Source: an uncultured Siphonobacter sp. (GTDB lineage Bacteria > Bacteroidota > Bacteroidia > Cytophagales > Spirosomataceae). Taken from it: a stretch of DNA of 64,000 nt. The notes under the pieces are model-generated. The model worked only from the letters and a program-made list of their open reading frames with translations. It searched no databases and was not told the DNA's origin. The DNA lies in the NCBI GenBank assembly GCA_913775095.1, contig CAJYIW010000019.1, forward strand, positions 682,001 to 746,000. Direction: 5' to 3'. This document shows, piece after piece, positions 16,445 through 24,704 of the stretch (positions are counted from its first letter, which is position 1; the number at the start of each line of letters is the position of its first letter). The position numbers and the translations under genes were made by a program.

Positions 16445-17776
16445 ATGGCCGTTTTATTAGGCGAAAAGGAATATTTTCCCGGTATTGGGAAAATCAATTA
16501 CGAAGGTCCCGAGTCAGATAATCCACTGGCGTTCCGCTGGTACGATGAGAACCGGGTAGTAGCAGGCAAAACCCTGAAAGAGCACTTCAAGTTTGCCATG
16601 GCTTACTGGCATACCCTCGTGGGCGATGGTTCCGATCCCTTCGGTCCCGGCACGCACGTTTATCCCTGGGATCGCTCTTCTGATCCGATTCAGCGTCTGA
16701 AAGACAAAGCGGATGCGGCGTTCGAGTTTACTACGAAATTAGGCCTTCCCTATTTTTGTTTTCACGACGTTGACGTAGCTGATTATACCAATAATGTAGT
16801 AGAATTCGAAGGTCGTCTGCAAACCTGGGTGGATTACGCGAAAGGTAAGATGGCCGAATCAGGTACGAAGTTACTTTGGGGTACGGCGAACGTATTCTCG
16901 AATCCCCGTTACATGAACGGAGCTTCCACGAACCCTGATTTTGCAGTGCTGGCTCACGCCGGTGCTCAGGTAAAAGGAGCCATTGACGCCACGATTGCTC
17001 TGGGTGGTGAAAACTACGTATTCTGGGGTGGTCGTGAAGGGTACATGACCTTACTGAACACGGACATGAAACGCGAGCAGGAGCACATGGCGAAGTTTCT
17101 GCACACGGCGAAAGATTACGCTCGTAGCCAGGGCTTCAAAGGTACGTTCTTCATCGAGCCCAAGCCGATGGAACCCACGAAGCATCAGTATGATTACGAC
17201 GCGGCGACGGTGATCGGTTTCCTGCGTCAGTATGATTTACTGAACGATTTTAAACTGAACCTGGAAGTCAACCACGCAACGCTGGCGGGCCATACCTTCT
17301 CGCACGAGTTACAGGTGGCGGCTGACGCGGGTATGTTAGGTAGCATTGATGCCAACCGGGGTGATTACCAGAACGGATGGGATACCGACCAGTTCCCGAA
17401 TGATATTTATGAACTGACGGAGTCGGCTCTGATCCTGCTGGAATCAGGTGGACTACAGGGCGGTGGTGTGAACTTCGATGCCAAACGTCGTCGCAACTCA
17501 ACCGATCCTGCGGATGTATTCTACGCTCACGTAGGAGCGATGGATATTTTCGCGAAATCATTCATCATTGCTGACAAAATCCTGACTTCTTCCGATTATA
17601 AGAAAATTCGTACGGATCGTTACTCGAGTTTTGATTCGGGCAAAGGAAAAGAATACGAAGAAGGCAAATTAAACCTGACGGACTTACGTAATCTGGCCGT
17701 AGAAATGGGCGAACCCGAAACTCGTTCCGGTCGTCAGGAATATCTGGAGAATCTGATTAACCGTTTTATTTTGTAA
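16445..17776 (+). CDS. xylA: Xylose isomerase
   Basis: 443 residues, the length of class II xylose isomerases. Landmarks include [12 protein letters not shown] with the catalytic His near residue 103, [26 protein letters not shown] for metal binding, [14 protein letters not shown], and GSIDANRGD. The enzyme interconverts D-xylose and D-xylulose with two divalent metals. It follows xylB and is closed by a strong bidirectional hairpin at 17805. Codon use looks optimised and regular, as for a well-expressed catabolic gene. Confidence 0.97.
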   Translation: MAVLLGEKEYFPGIGKINYEGPESDNPLAFRWYDENRVVAGKTLKEHFKFAMAYWHTLVGDGSDPFGPGTHVYPWDRSSDPIQRLKDKADAAFEFTTKLGLPYFCFHDVDVADYTNNVVEFEGRLQTWVDYAKGKMAESGTKLLWGTANVFSNPRYMNGASTNPDFAVLAHAGAQVKGAIDATIALGGENYVFWGGREGYMTLLNTDMKREQEHMAKFLHTAKDYARSQGFKGTFFIEPKPMEPTKHQYDYDAATVIGFLRQYDLLNDFKLNLEVNHATLAGHTFSHELQVAADAGMLGSIDANRGDYQNGWDTDQFPNDIYELTESALILLESGGLQGGGVNFDAKRRRNSTDPADVFYAHVGAMDIFAKSFIIADKILTSSDYKKIRTDRYSSFDSGKGKEYEEGKLNLTDLRNLAVEMGEPETRSGRQEYLENLINRFIL

Positions 17777-17804
17777 GAGGTTAATTCCTTCATTTTTATT
17801 CAAT

Positions 17805-17841
17805 AAAAAGAGGGTTATCGCGTAGCGATAACCCTCTTTTT
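17805..17841. terminator. Bidirectional intrinsic terminator
   Basis: 17-base perfect stem with a GTA loop, A-run on the left and T-run on the right. It serves xylA and the convergent small gene at 17860. Confidence 0.9.
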
Positions 17842-17859
17842 GTTGAATATACAAGTGCT

Positions 17860-18081
17860 TTATACCTGGTCAGACTGACGGCTTTGTTCGCGGTCACGAT
17901 TCTGATCCTGGTTTTGATCCTGACGACGGGTGCTGTCTTCCTGATGTTGTTGCTGGCGGCCTTGGTCCATGCCCTGCTGACGGCCACCTTGTTGTCCTGA
18001 CTGTTGAGATTGACGATTTTCCTGATTCCGATCGTTTTGCTGGCCTTGTTGACGGCCGTCTTGTTGCGATTGATTGTTCAT
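17860..18081 (-). CDS. Small Gln/Arg/Asp-rich low-complexity protein
   Basis: 73 residues from the ATG at 18081 (MNNQSQQDGRQQGQQ). The composition is almost wholly Gln, Arg, Asp, Asn, Ser and Gly, with repeats such as GRQQGQQ, GGRQQGMDQGRQQQ and DQNQDQNRDRE. No hydrophobic core is possible, so it should be disordered. Longer readings to 18171 are less likely because the added residues differ in character and cross an inverted repeat. Between a terminator and a palindromic upstream region it has the layout of a real monocistronic gene. Function unknown; a stress or nucleic-acid-associated disordered protein is only a guess. Confidence 0.55.
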   Translation of the reverse strand: MNNQSQQDGRQQGQQNDRNQENRQSQQSGQQGGRQQGMDQGRQQQHQEDSTRRQDQNQDQNRDREQSRQSDQV

Positions 18082-18108
18082 GGTTTTAACTATTTGAGGT
18101 TTTGTTGC

Positions 18109-18132
18109 ATAGGGACGAGTATTCGTCCCTAT
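18109..18132. promoter_or_regulatory. Inverted repeat upstream of the Gln-rich gene
   Basis: ATAGGGACGA / TCGTCCCTAT, 10-base perfect arms around GTAT, 28 bases upstream of the Gln-rich start. It could be an operator or a leader hairpin. Confidence 0.4.
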
Positions 18133-18287
18133 CCTATGGAAAAGAGCCATACCACTGTACTTTTCCAACATTAACTATTGCATTTCATACACAAATATCC
18201 CCAATCACCCGTTTATCTGACCAGAAATACTCAGTATTCCTCAATTGTTAAAATGATATTACTTCTGAACCCATCCGTATTTTTAAT

Positions 18288-18326
18288 AAAAGAGGGTTTA
18301 GAGCCATTCGCTCTAAACCCTCTTTT
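18288..18326. terminator. Intrinsic terminator after the ParA/RHH pair
   Basis: 17-base perfect stem (AAAAGAGGGTTTAGAGC and its complement) with a five-base loop, A-run and T-run on the two sides, 21 bases past the ribbon-helix-helix stop on the minus strand. Confidence 0.85.
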
Positions 18327-18347
18327 CAGTATCTATACCCAAGAAGA

Positions 18348-18602
18348 TTACTTATTTAAATCTTCTTCAATTAATTTTAGTACATAATCCCTAACGGTCA
18401 TTTCATCTTCGGCTACCCTGATCTTCATCTTCTTGAATAAAGCTTTGGGCATATCAACGCTGATGCGGGTAAGTTCAACTTTGCCCGAATGAATATTTTT
18501 AACATCTTTCTCCGTTTTATCAACGTCGATAGTAGATGATTTAACGGCAATTTTGGGAGCCAGACCCAGCGTCCCCTTTAAGCCAACCGATTCCTTTGCC
18601 AT
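18348..18602 (-). CDS. Ribbon-helix-helix protein, ParG/CopG-like partition partner
   Basis: 84 residues. A flexible, basic N-terminal half (about residues 1-40) precedes a predicted ribbon-helix-helix: beta strand VELTRISVDMP, helix ALFKKMKIRVAED, then MTVRDYVLKLIEEDL. This matches small DNA-binding partners of ParA such as ParG, whose mobile N-terminus stimulates the ATPase and whose RHH binds the centromere and its own promoter. It starts six bases after the ParA stop, second in the operon as in parFG cassettes. No replication or mobilisation genes are nearby. Confidence 0.7.
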   Translation of the reverse strand: MAKESVGLKGTLGLAPKIAVKSSTIDVDKTEKDVKNIHSGKVELTRISVDMPKALFKKMKIRVAEDEMTVRDYVLKLIEEDLNK

Positions 18603-18608
18603 ATCTGA

Positions 18609-19256
18609 TTAAGCATTTACTACTTCCACGTACTTGATTAACTCATTGAAAAGATTCACCAGCTCGGCTTTAGCCTTCGGGTCTTTATATTCTACCACGC
18701 CTACCCCTTTGATCACGGCTTCCCGATACGCGGTTCTTGTACCTAAGGTAGTCTGAAAAACCGGAATGGCCGAATCTTCCAGCACATCCCTAACTTCTTT
18801 CGCCAGGTTAATGTTTTGCTGAAACTGGTTCAGAATGAAGTAAGCCGGAATCGGTGCTTCTTTTTCGTGTACGGCATCCTGATAGCGTTCCATGAATTGC
18901 TCGGTTGCCCACATGTCCAGTCCACTCGGTAAAATCGGAATGAGCAGGATGTCGGCTAAAAGGATAATTTTACTGGTTACTTTATTCAGGGACGGGGTTC
19001 CATCGATTACAATTACTTCATAATCTTTGGCCAGAATCTTTACATTCTTGGAAAGCTCGATTCCATCGGGTTGACCAAACACCGGAATGGCCGGGTTATC
19101 TTCCGGACGCAGGCCTGACCAGCGGATCGTACTCTGGTTGGTATCCACGTCAATGATGCAGACTTTATACCCTGCGTGAGCAAAACATACGGCTAGATTC
19201 TGAGATAAGGTGGACTTCCCAACCCCGCCTTTCAAACTGGTAACGGATATGATCAT
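18609..19256 (-). CDS. ParA-family partition ATPase (short, HTH-less type)
   Basis: 215 residues. The deviant Walker A KGGVGKST starts near residue 9, with the signature Lys two residues before GVGKS; CIIDVDTNQ is the A' motif and VIVIDGTPS Walker B. The short length and lack of an N-terminal HTH place it with the ParF/type Ib plasmid class rather than chromosomal Soj. It is followed by an RHH partner and preceded by a 9-base palindrome. Such pairs position plasmids, or sometimes protein cargo or integrated elements. Lying between metabolic genes, this looks like an orphan cassette or a remnant of an integrated element. Confidence 0.9.
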   Translation of the reverse strand: MIISVTSLKGGVGKSTLSQNLAVCFAHAGYKVCIIDVDTNQSTIRWSGLRPEDNPAIPVFGQPDGIELSKNVKILAKDYEVIVIDGTPSLNKVTSKIILLADILLIPILPSGLDMWATEQFMERYQDAVHEKEAPIPAYFILNQFQQNINLAKEVRDVLEDSAIPVFQTTLGTRTAYREAVIKGVGVVEYKDPKAKAELVNLFNELIKYVEVVNA

Positions 19257-19319
19257 AAGTATAAGATTTCAGCAATAATACGTATTTAAACCGCTAAAAG
19301 CTCGTTTTTACTTACTTAT

Positions 19320-19343
19320 TTGAGTAAAATTTTATTTACTCAA
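19320..19343. promoter_or_regulatory. Palindrome upstream of parA: candidate parS or operator
   Basis: TTGAGTAAA, ATTTTA, TTTACTCAA: perfect 9-base arms, 64 bases upstream of the parA start in an AT-rich tract. RHH partition proteins usually bind such a site for autoregulation or as a centromere. Assignment is inference. Confidence 0.45.
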
Positions 19344-19403
19344 AAACTTAAAATACATTAATAGACTAAGGCCCAGGGGATTGAAACGACTACCCCTCTT
19401 AGC

Positions 19404-19449
19404 AAACAAAAGCGGTGTTCGAACCCAGGTTCGAACACCGCTTTTGTTT
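19404..19449. terminator. Very long perfect hairpin terminator
   Basis: 22-base perfect arms (19404-19425 and 19428-19449) around a two-base CA, almost a perfect 46-base palindrome, with A- and T-rich ends. It lies 23 bases past the stop of the acidic protein on the minus strand and upstream of parA. Confidence 0.8.
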
Positions 19450-19472
19450 ATCTATCTATTACTGACTGTGAC

Positions 19473-19826
19473 TTATACCAGAGGAATGTCACGCTCGGGG
19501 CGGGGTTCATCGCCAGCGAGTTCGTCATCTTCCGGATAACGTTCCTCCAGGTCTTTGTAACGACGCTCGTGCGTAGCATTGGCATCGTTCAGAAACTGAT
19601 CTTTGGGGGTTGGGTCTTCTCCATACGCCGCATCGGATCCTTCCTGTTTTTCTACGATATCTTCTTCGGGATCATACGGACCACCGATTGGTTTTTCGAT
19701 GGGCTGCGTGATGGTGCTGTTCGCTCCCGCTTCTGAAGATGAGCCCTGATTATTAACTAAATTGGTATCGGCCGTTGCGGATCCAAGTGAGGTACCTGCG
19801 TGTTTTTCTTTATGACGATTAAACAT
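19473..19826 (-). CDS. Small acidic hypothetical protein
   Basis: 117 residues from the ATG at 19826 (MFNRHKEKHAGTSLG). An in-frame extension to 19919 exists but would overlap the divergent DUF3431 start, so the shorter form is preferred. The N-terminus is basic; the rest is rich in Glu, Asp, Pro and Asn, with YDPEEDIVEK and ERYPEDDELAGDEPRPERD. No membrane segment or fold is evident and it is probably disordered. No family recognised. It is closed by the long palindromic terminator at 19404. Confidence 0.6.
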   Translation of the reverse strand: MFNRHKEKHAGTSLGSATADTNLVNNQGSSSEAGANSTITQPIEKPIGGPYDPEEDIVEKQEGSDAAYGEDPTPKDQFLNDANATHERRYKDLEERYPEDDELAGDEPRPERDIPLV

Positions 19827-19913
19827 GATCTTATCTATTTTGTGGTTTTGGATATGCTCCTCTAAATAAAAAAGCAGTGCCACCACCAACCGGGAATTGC
19901 GTATTTTTACCGG

Positions 19914-20582
19914 ATGCAACTCGAATTAGTCGTCGCTCATTACAACGAAAATCTCAACTGGCTTCGCAAAGTCCCGAAGACCATTCATCAAACCATTTAC
20001 CATAAAGATTCAGATCACGCTACGGAGTCAGGCATTGCCTTACCCAACGTGGGCCGGGAAGCTCATACGTACCTTCACCACATCGTTGAAAGATACGATT
20101 CACTGGCTGAAATCACGGTTTTTTGCCAGGGAAAGCCCTTTGACCACGCGTACGACTTTCACAAAACTTTGCGGGAACTGGCCGCGGGTACCCTGGAAAT
20201 TCATGGCTTTACCTGGCTTGGACATCTCATTGATACCGATGATCAGGCGGGCGAGAAACTATTTAAATCCTGGAGTAAAAATGAAGATGGCCGGGGACTT
20301 GATATTGCTGGCTATCACCGCCACCTAACGGGCACGGAAGGACCTGAACGGTACACGTTCGTATTGGGTGCTCAATTCATCATCCATCGGGAAATAATTC
20401 AACAAAAGCCGAAATCTTATTACCAGCACGCACTGGAACTTTCCATTACGTTTCCGGATGCCGCTCACTGTTATGAACGCACCTGGGATAAAGTATTCGG
20501 AGTGAAAGGCATTCCAGCCGAAATTCTTCAGGGTCGTGAAACGGTGCACCTGAAGCAAATGCGGCATCAGACACTAACCTAA
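19914..20582 (+). CDS. DUF3431 family protein
   Basis: 222 residues. The opening strand LELVVAHYNENLNWL and the later LPNVGREAHTYLHHIVERY and VFCQGKPFDH are typical of the DUF3431 family, found in bacteria and fungi and distantly resembling glycosyltransferases. No signal peptide is seen. The start at 19914 is fixed because the family's first strand begins within five residues. Function is not established. It is convergent to the GH92 gene, with two hairpins between them. Confidence 0.8.
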   Translation: MQLELVVAHYNENLNWLRKVPKTIHQTIYHKDSDHATESGIALPNVGREAHTYLHHIVERYDSLAEITVFCQGKPFDHAYDFHKTLRELAAGTLEIHGFTWLGHLIDTDDQAGEKLFKSWSKNEDGRGLDIAGYHRHLTGTEGPERYTFVLGAQFIIHREIIQQKPKSYYQHALELSITFPDAAHCYERTWDKVFGVKGIPAEILQGRETVHLKQMRHQTLT

Positions 20583-20616
20583 GAAAACGCTGGCTCGAAT
20601 GAGCCAGCGTTTTCTT
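20581..20616. terminator. Bidirectional intrinsic terminator
   Basis: 16-base perfect stem (AAGAAAACGCTGGCTC and complement) with a GAAT loop, directly after the DUF3431 stop and serving the convergent GH92 gene as well. Confidence 0.9.
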
Positions 20617-20621
20617 ACTTC

Positions 20622-20668
20622 AACTTCCCGAAAGTTTAAAACCGGGACGCGTAGTCTTTCGGGAAGTT
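20622..20668. repeat. Second inverted repeat in the convergent gap
   Basis: AACTTCCCGAAAG and CTTTCGGGAAGTT, 13-base perfect arms separated by 21 bases, immediately beside the terminator. It has no T-run and is closer to the GH92 stop (20692). It may protect the 3' end of the GH92 message or be a repeat. Confidence 0.5.
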
Positions 20669-20691
20669 ATAGAAACCCAGATGATAAAAAG

Positions 20692-22977
20692 TTACTTTTT
20701 GCCGGGTTTTGCTGACATATGGAAGGTCAACTTGCCGCCATTCATGATATCGGCGTGCGAAAGCGTATAATTCGTTACGGGTTTGCCGTTCAGTAACACT
20801 TTCTGCACATAGACATTTTTATCGCCCTGATTAATGGCCTCTACTGTAAAGGTTTTGCCATTTTCCAGCTGCAACACGGCGTTTTTCACGGCCGGACTAC
20901 CCAGGGAGTACACGTCTGAGCCGGGAGCTACGGGATAAAAACCCAGGGAGGAGAAAATGTACCAGGCACTCATCTGACCGCAGTCATCATTGCCCCCTAA
21001 CCCATCAGAAGTGGGTTTATACTGCATGTTCAGAATCATCCGTACGCGTTCCTGCGTTTTCCAGGGTTGACCCGCCCAGTTGTACAGGTAAGCGACGTGA
21101 TGGGCCGGTTCGTTTCCGTGTACGTATCCCCCAATGATTCCTTCGCGGGAAATATCTTCCGTTTCTGCAAAAAACTTATCGGGTAAGTGCATGGAAAACA
21201 AGGTATCCAGACGGGTTCCGAATGTTTTGGCTCCGCCCATTAGCTCCATCATCGCCGAGGGATCGTGGGGAACGAAGAAGCTGTAATTCCAGGTATTTCC
21301 TTCAATGAACCCCTGACCGTGGGTACTTAATACGTCAAATTCTTTCTTGAAGGTACCATCCGCCAGTCTGGGTCGCATAAAACCAATCGACTTGTCGTAC
21401 ACGTTTTTCCAGTTCTGCGAACGTTTCAGGTACGTTTCATACACCTCCTGACGATTCAGCTTCTTCGCAATCTGAGCAATGCACCAGTCGTCGTAGGCGT
21501 ATTCAAGCGTATTGGAAACGGACGTCCCGTTCTTCTCCGCCGGAACGTATCCGGTTTCAATGTATTCCCCGATGCCTTCATACTCCCGGTGGTTAGAAGT
21601 GGCTATGCAGGCCTCCAGAGCCTGGTTCGCATCCCCGGTATAGACGCCTTTGATGATGGCGTCGGCCACGACCGAAACGCTGTGGTAACCACTCATGCAC
21701 CAGTTCTCGTTGGCATAATGCGACCAGACGGGCAACATCTTCAGGGCACTCTGCTCATAATGTGCCATCATGGATTTCACCATGTCATTATTACGCGAAG
21801 GCTGAATGATATTAAAGTAGGGATGCAGGGCCCGGTAAGTATCCCAGAGCGAGAATGTGGTATAATTGACAAAATCCTTCGCGGTATGCACCCCCTGATC
21901 CAGACCCTTGTATTGACGATTGGCATCCATGTACTCCGTCGGATTAATGCAGGTGTGGTACATGGATGTATAGAAGTTGATCAGATTATCCTTTGACGTT
22001 TCTACCTGAATTTTATTCAGCTCTTTATTCCAGGCCGTCTGAGCTTCGGTTTTTACGCGGTTAAAGTCCCAGTGCGGTATTTCTTCTTTCAGATTGGCCA
22101 GTGCATTCTCCTGACTTACCGGCGAGATCGCCATCTTGAGTTGCACCTGCTCGCCTTCGGCGGTGGCAAAATCGAAGTGCATCCGAATGCGTTTTCCGGC
22201 GATTTCCGGGAAGTTGTGATTCTGATCGAACTTCCGCCAGAAACCTTTATATACCTGATTTTTGTCCAGATTTTTCTGTCCGTACGATTTGAAGGGTTTC
22301 GAGAAGGATAACGCGAAATATTCCGTGCGGGTGCGAGCCCAGCCATTGGTCTGACGATACCCCGTCAGGAGCGAATCATTAATAACCCGAACGTAGGTCC
22401 AGACTACTTTATCATCGTAGTTATAAATACCGGAGGCCAGATCAAGAATAATGTGGGAATCGTTCGATTTCGGGAAGGTGTATCGGTGAAACCCGACCCG
22501 TTTAGACGCCGTTAACTCCGCCAGAATATGATCATCATCCAGCTTGACTTGGTAGTAACCGGCCTCGGCCACTTCATTTTTATGCGAGAAAGCCGAACGA
22601 TAACCCGTCTTCGGGTCGGCCGCTACGCCGGGGTTCAACTGCAGTTTCCCCTGCGTGGGCATGATGAGAAAGTCCCCCAGATCCGAGTGTCCGGTTCCGC
22701 TGAAGTGGGTATGACTGAAGCCGACAATAGTTTTGTCCTCGTATTTATACCCCGCACAGTATTTATACACGTCGCCATTGTACCGGCCGTTCAGCTCATA
22801 GGAGATCGTGTCCGAATCCGGGCTTAACTGCACGGACCCAAAAGGCACGGTAGCCCCGGGAAAGGTATGCCCCATTTTCTCCGTGCCAATCAGAGGCTTC
22901 ACATAAGGCACGAGGTTCTTTTGAGCGAACGTAACGAGTGCCGCGAACTGTAATCCCAGCGTAAAAATGATTCGCAT
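20692..22977 (-). CDS. GH92 family glycosyl hydrolase (alpha-mannosidase type)
   Basis: 761 residues, full length. A signal peptide (MRIIFTLGLQFAALVTFAQ) predicts export. The family opening is clear (YVKPLIGTEKMGHTFPGATVPFG), and the C-terminal signature GGNDDCGQMSAWYIFSSLGF with PVAPGSDVYSLGSP is diagnostic of GH92. These calcium-dependent exo-enzymes mostly remove alpha-1,2-linked mannose from N-glycans or yeast mannan. It stands alone: no SusC/SusD pair or sulfatase is nearby, unlike a full polysaccharide utilisation locus. The upstream gap is described separately. Confidence 0.95.
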   Translation of the reverse strand: MRIIFTLGLQFAALVTFAQKNLVPYVKPLIGTEKMGHTFPGATVPFGSVQLSPDSDTISYELNGRYNGDVYKYCAGYKYEDKTIVGFSHTHFSGTGHSDLGDFLIMPTQGKLQLNPGVAADPKTGYRSAFSHKNEVAEAGYYQVKLDDDHILAELTASKRVGFHRYTFPKSNDSHIILDLASGIYNYDDKVVWTYVRVINDSLLTGYRQTNGWARTRTEYFALSFSKPFKSYGQKNLDKNQVYKGFWRKFDQNHNFPEIAGKRIRMHFDFATAEGEQVQLKMAISPVSQENALANLKEEIPHWDFNRVKTEAQTAWNKELNKIQVETSKDNLINFYTSMYHTCINPTEYMDANRQYKGLDQGVHTAKDFVNYTTFSLWDTYRALHPYFNIIQPSRNNDMVKSMMAHYEQSALKMLPVWSHYANENWCMSGYHSVSVVADAIIKGVYTGDANQALEACIATSNHREYEGIGEYIETGYVPAEKNGTSVSNTLEYAYDDWCIAQIAKKLNRQEVYETYLKRSQNWKNVYDKSIGFMRPRLADGTFKKEFDVLSTHGQGFIEGNTWNYSFFVPHDPSAMMELMGGAKTFGTRLDTLFSMHLPDKFFAETEDISREGIIGGYVHGNEPAHHVAYLYNWAGQPWKTQERVRMILNMQYKPTSDGLGGNDDCGQMSAWYIFSSLGFYPVAPGSDVYSLGSPAVKNAVLQLENGKTFTVEAINQGDKNVYVQKVLLNGKPVTNYTLSHADIMNGGKLTFHMSAKPGKK

Positions 22978-23201
22978 CTGTTTTTTCTTAAAAAATTAAA
23001 GTTTTTGAGGATTATTCACGGCTTCGGGGACTTATACATGCATCAAAAGGTCTGTTGCCCCATCCGTCTGGCTTGGGGTTAGCCAACTGATTTCTTACAA
23101 ATTATAGCATTTAATACGTATTTAGAACTCTTGTAAGAGCAACATTTTTTATTCCTGTTACTTCGCAAATAACCTCTGAGCATAGACGAATGATCTACAA
23201 A
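22978..23201. other. Gene-free gap upstream of the GH92 gene
   Basis: No coding sequence seen. This AT-rich stretch, with the hairpins to 23355, makes a 376-base gap. It must hold the GH92 promoter (minus strand) but no good match to the TAnnTTTG box was found. Confidence 0.5.
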
Positions 23202-23234
23202 AAAAGCCTCCTGCATTGGGTACAGAAGGCTTTT
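23202..23234 (-). terminator. Hairpin terminator for the aldo/keto reductase
   Basis: AAAAGCCTCCTG / CAGAAGGCTTTT, 11 of 12 pairs, with seven A residues at 23199-23205 that become a U-run on the minus strand. Confidence 0.65.
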
Positions 23235-23235
23235 C

Positions 23236-23355
23236 AGCAATCAGGAAACCAGCTCTTTCACTGGTTCTGGTATTGCTTTTTCTGCCTGATTCAGCTTAGT
23301 AACTGAAGTAAGTAATCCCGAAACCCTGCTTGTGCTGCGAGCAGGGTTTCTTTTT
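23236..23355 (+). ncRNA. Candidate small RNA with intrinsic terminator
   Basis: On the plus strand a nested hairpin (AATCAGG 23239 with CCTGATT 23285, enclosing AACCAG/CTGGTT) is followed by a strong stem, GAAACCCTGCT / AGCAGGGTTTC at 23320-23350, ending in TTTTT. The T-run is oriented for plus-strand transcription although no plus-strand gene lies upstream. The same stem is four bases past the minus-strand reductase stop, so it could instead protect that message. No clear promoter seen. Confidence 0.25.
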
Positions 23356-24469
23356 AGGATTGAGGAACAGGAGCCTGCTCTGAGATCAGTTTCTCTGCTT
23401 TTAGTTCTTTCCAGACCTCGGACGGAACTTTTGTTTTCATTGAAATGGCATTTTCAGCCGCCTGCCGGGCCGTCCGGGCTCCGGGAATCACCGCTGCCAC
23501 TACCGACGGAGCCGCTGAAAAATGCAGAGCAACCGTCCGTAAATCGGTTCCGTGTTTTTTCGCGATTGCCGCAATTTTCTCCCGCTTTGCCTGATAGCCT
23601 TCGGGCATTTTCCCGCTGTAATCGTACCGATCCACTCCTGCCAGAAAACCAGCATTCAGCGGGGCCCCTACCACAATCGAAACGTCTTTTTTCTCGCAGG
23701 CCGGAAACAGACGATCCAGAGCATCCTGGTGGTGCATGAGGGAATACTGCGTGGCCGACAGGCAAATGTCCGGGTCAGCCACTTCGAGCGTTTTCAGAAT
23801 GGGTTCAATGGTATTCACTCCCAATCCCCAACCTTTAATGAGGCCCTCTTCCCGCATTTTAGTTAACTCGGGCATGGCCCCTTTGGCGGCAATTTCGAAC
23901 TGCTCAGTCCAGCGTTCTTTCAAATCCCCATTATCGGGCGATAAATCGTGAATAAACACTACGTCAATACTCTCCAGGCCCAGCCGCTGCAAACTGTCTT
24001 CTACCGAACGTCGAACTCCCGAAGCCGTGTAATCATAGGTATGCGTAAAGGGCGACGGATTTTGCCAGAGAGCCCTGGGGGGAGTTTTAGTGGCTTTCAG
24101 TAAGCGACCTACCTTGGTAGAAAGTACATACTCTTCCCGTTTCTGGTTTTTAAGACAATGCCCAAAACGCCGTTCACTCAGACCCAGGCCGTACCAGGGT
24201 GAGGTATCAAAATAACGAACCCCTTCGGCCCATGCGGATTCCAGAGCCAGCTGAGCATTTTCGTCGGAAGTAGGTTTAAAACCGTTACCAATGGCAACTC
24301 CGCCCAATCCCGAATGGAAAGGCAGACGATAGTGTTTTTTGTTTGGATTTTCAGACATGTCCGTATCTGTAAAAGAAGTTTTAGTCCAGCGTGGAGCCAT
24401 CCAGGGAGCCGTAGCGGAACAAACCGCCCCTTTGACCAAATTAGATAAAAAGTTTCGTCGGGTACCCAT
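23354..24469 (-). CDS. Aldo/keto reductase with Tat-type leader
   Basis: 371 residues. The N-terminus MGTRRNFLSNLVKGAVCSA has a twin-arginine motif followed by a weak hydrophobic stretch, so export is possible. The AKR barrel follows from about residue 50: FDTSPWYG with the catalytic Asp and Tyr, STKVGRLL with the Lys, and VVFIHDLSP with the His. The sequence resembles the D-threo-aldose/L-fucose dehydrogenase or pyridoxal dehydrogenase branch. These NAD(P)-linked enzymes act on aldoses or aldehydes. Tat leaders are uncommon in AKRs, so the location needs care. Upstream, 24470-24704 is gene-free. Confidence 0.88.
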   Translation of the reverse strand: MGTRRNFLSNLVKGAVCSATAPWMAPRWTKTSFTDTDMSENPNKKHYRLPFHSGLGGVAIGNGFKPTSDENAQLALESAWAEGVRYFDTSPWYGLGLSERRFGHCLKNQKREEYVLSTKVGRLLKATKTPPRALWQNPSPFTHTYDYTASGVRRSVEDSLQRLGLESIDVVFIHDLSPDNGDLKERWTEQFEIAAKGAMPELTKMREEGLIKGWGLGVNTIEPILKTLEVADPDICLSATQYSLMHHQDALDRLFPACEKKDVSIVVGAPLNAGFLAGVDRYDYSGKMPEGYQAKREKIAAIAKKHGTDLRTVALHFSAAPSVVAAVIPGARTARQAAENAISMKTKVPSEVWKELKAEKLISEQAPVPQS

Positions 24470-24653
24470 GGATTTCGTGGATTAGAACGGTGGATTAATC
24501 GTTTAAATCATTAAAAAACAAGTATTCCATTACTGTGTTCCTGATCGGGTTCTGCCCCTATTCCGAGGCAGATGGTCTAAAAAAATTGTTTTTAGTACAC
24601 TGTGCTTCATCAAGAGTTGCGTAAACATTCTACCTTAGACACCTGAGTTCTCT

Positions 24654-24682
24654 TAACATAAGCTATGTTTATGTTATCTTTC
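24654..24682. promoter_or_regulatory. Palindrome and -7-like box upstream of the PAS kinase
   Basis: TAACATAA (24654-24661) and TTATGTTA (24669-24676) form perfect arms around seven bases. TATCTTTC at 24675-24682, one mismatch from TAnnTTTG, overlaps the right arm and lies 23 bases before the start. This has the look of an operator over a promoter. Confidence 0.4.
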
Positions 24683-24704
24683 CCGTACACTTAACCAATA
24701 ACCA

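Noticed and set aside
17796-17987. 63-codon minus-strand frame
   Set aside because: Covers the xylA terminator and a shifted frame of the Gln-rich gene.
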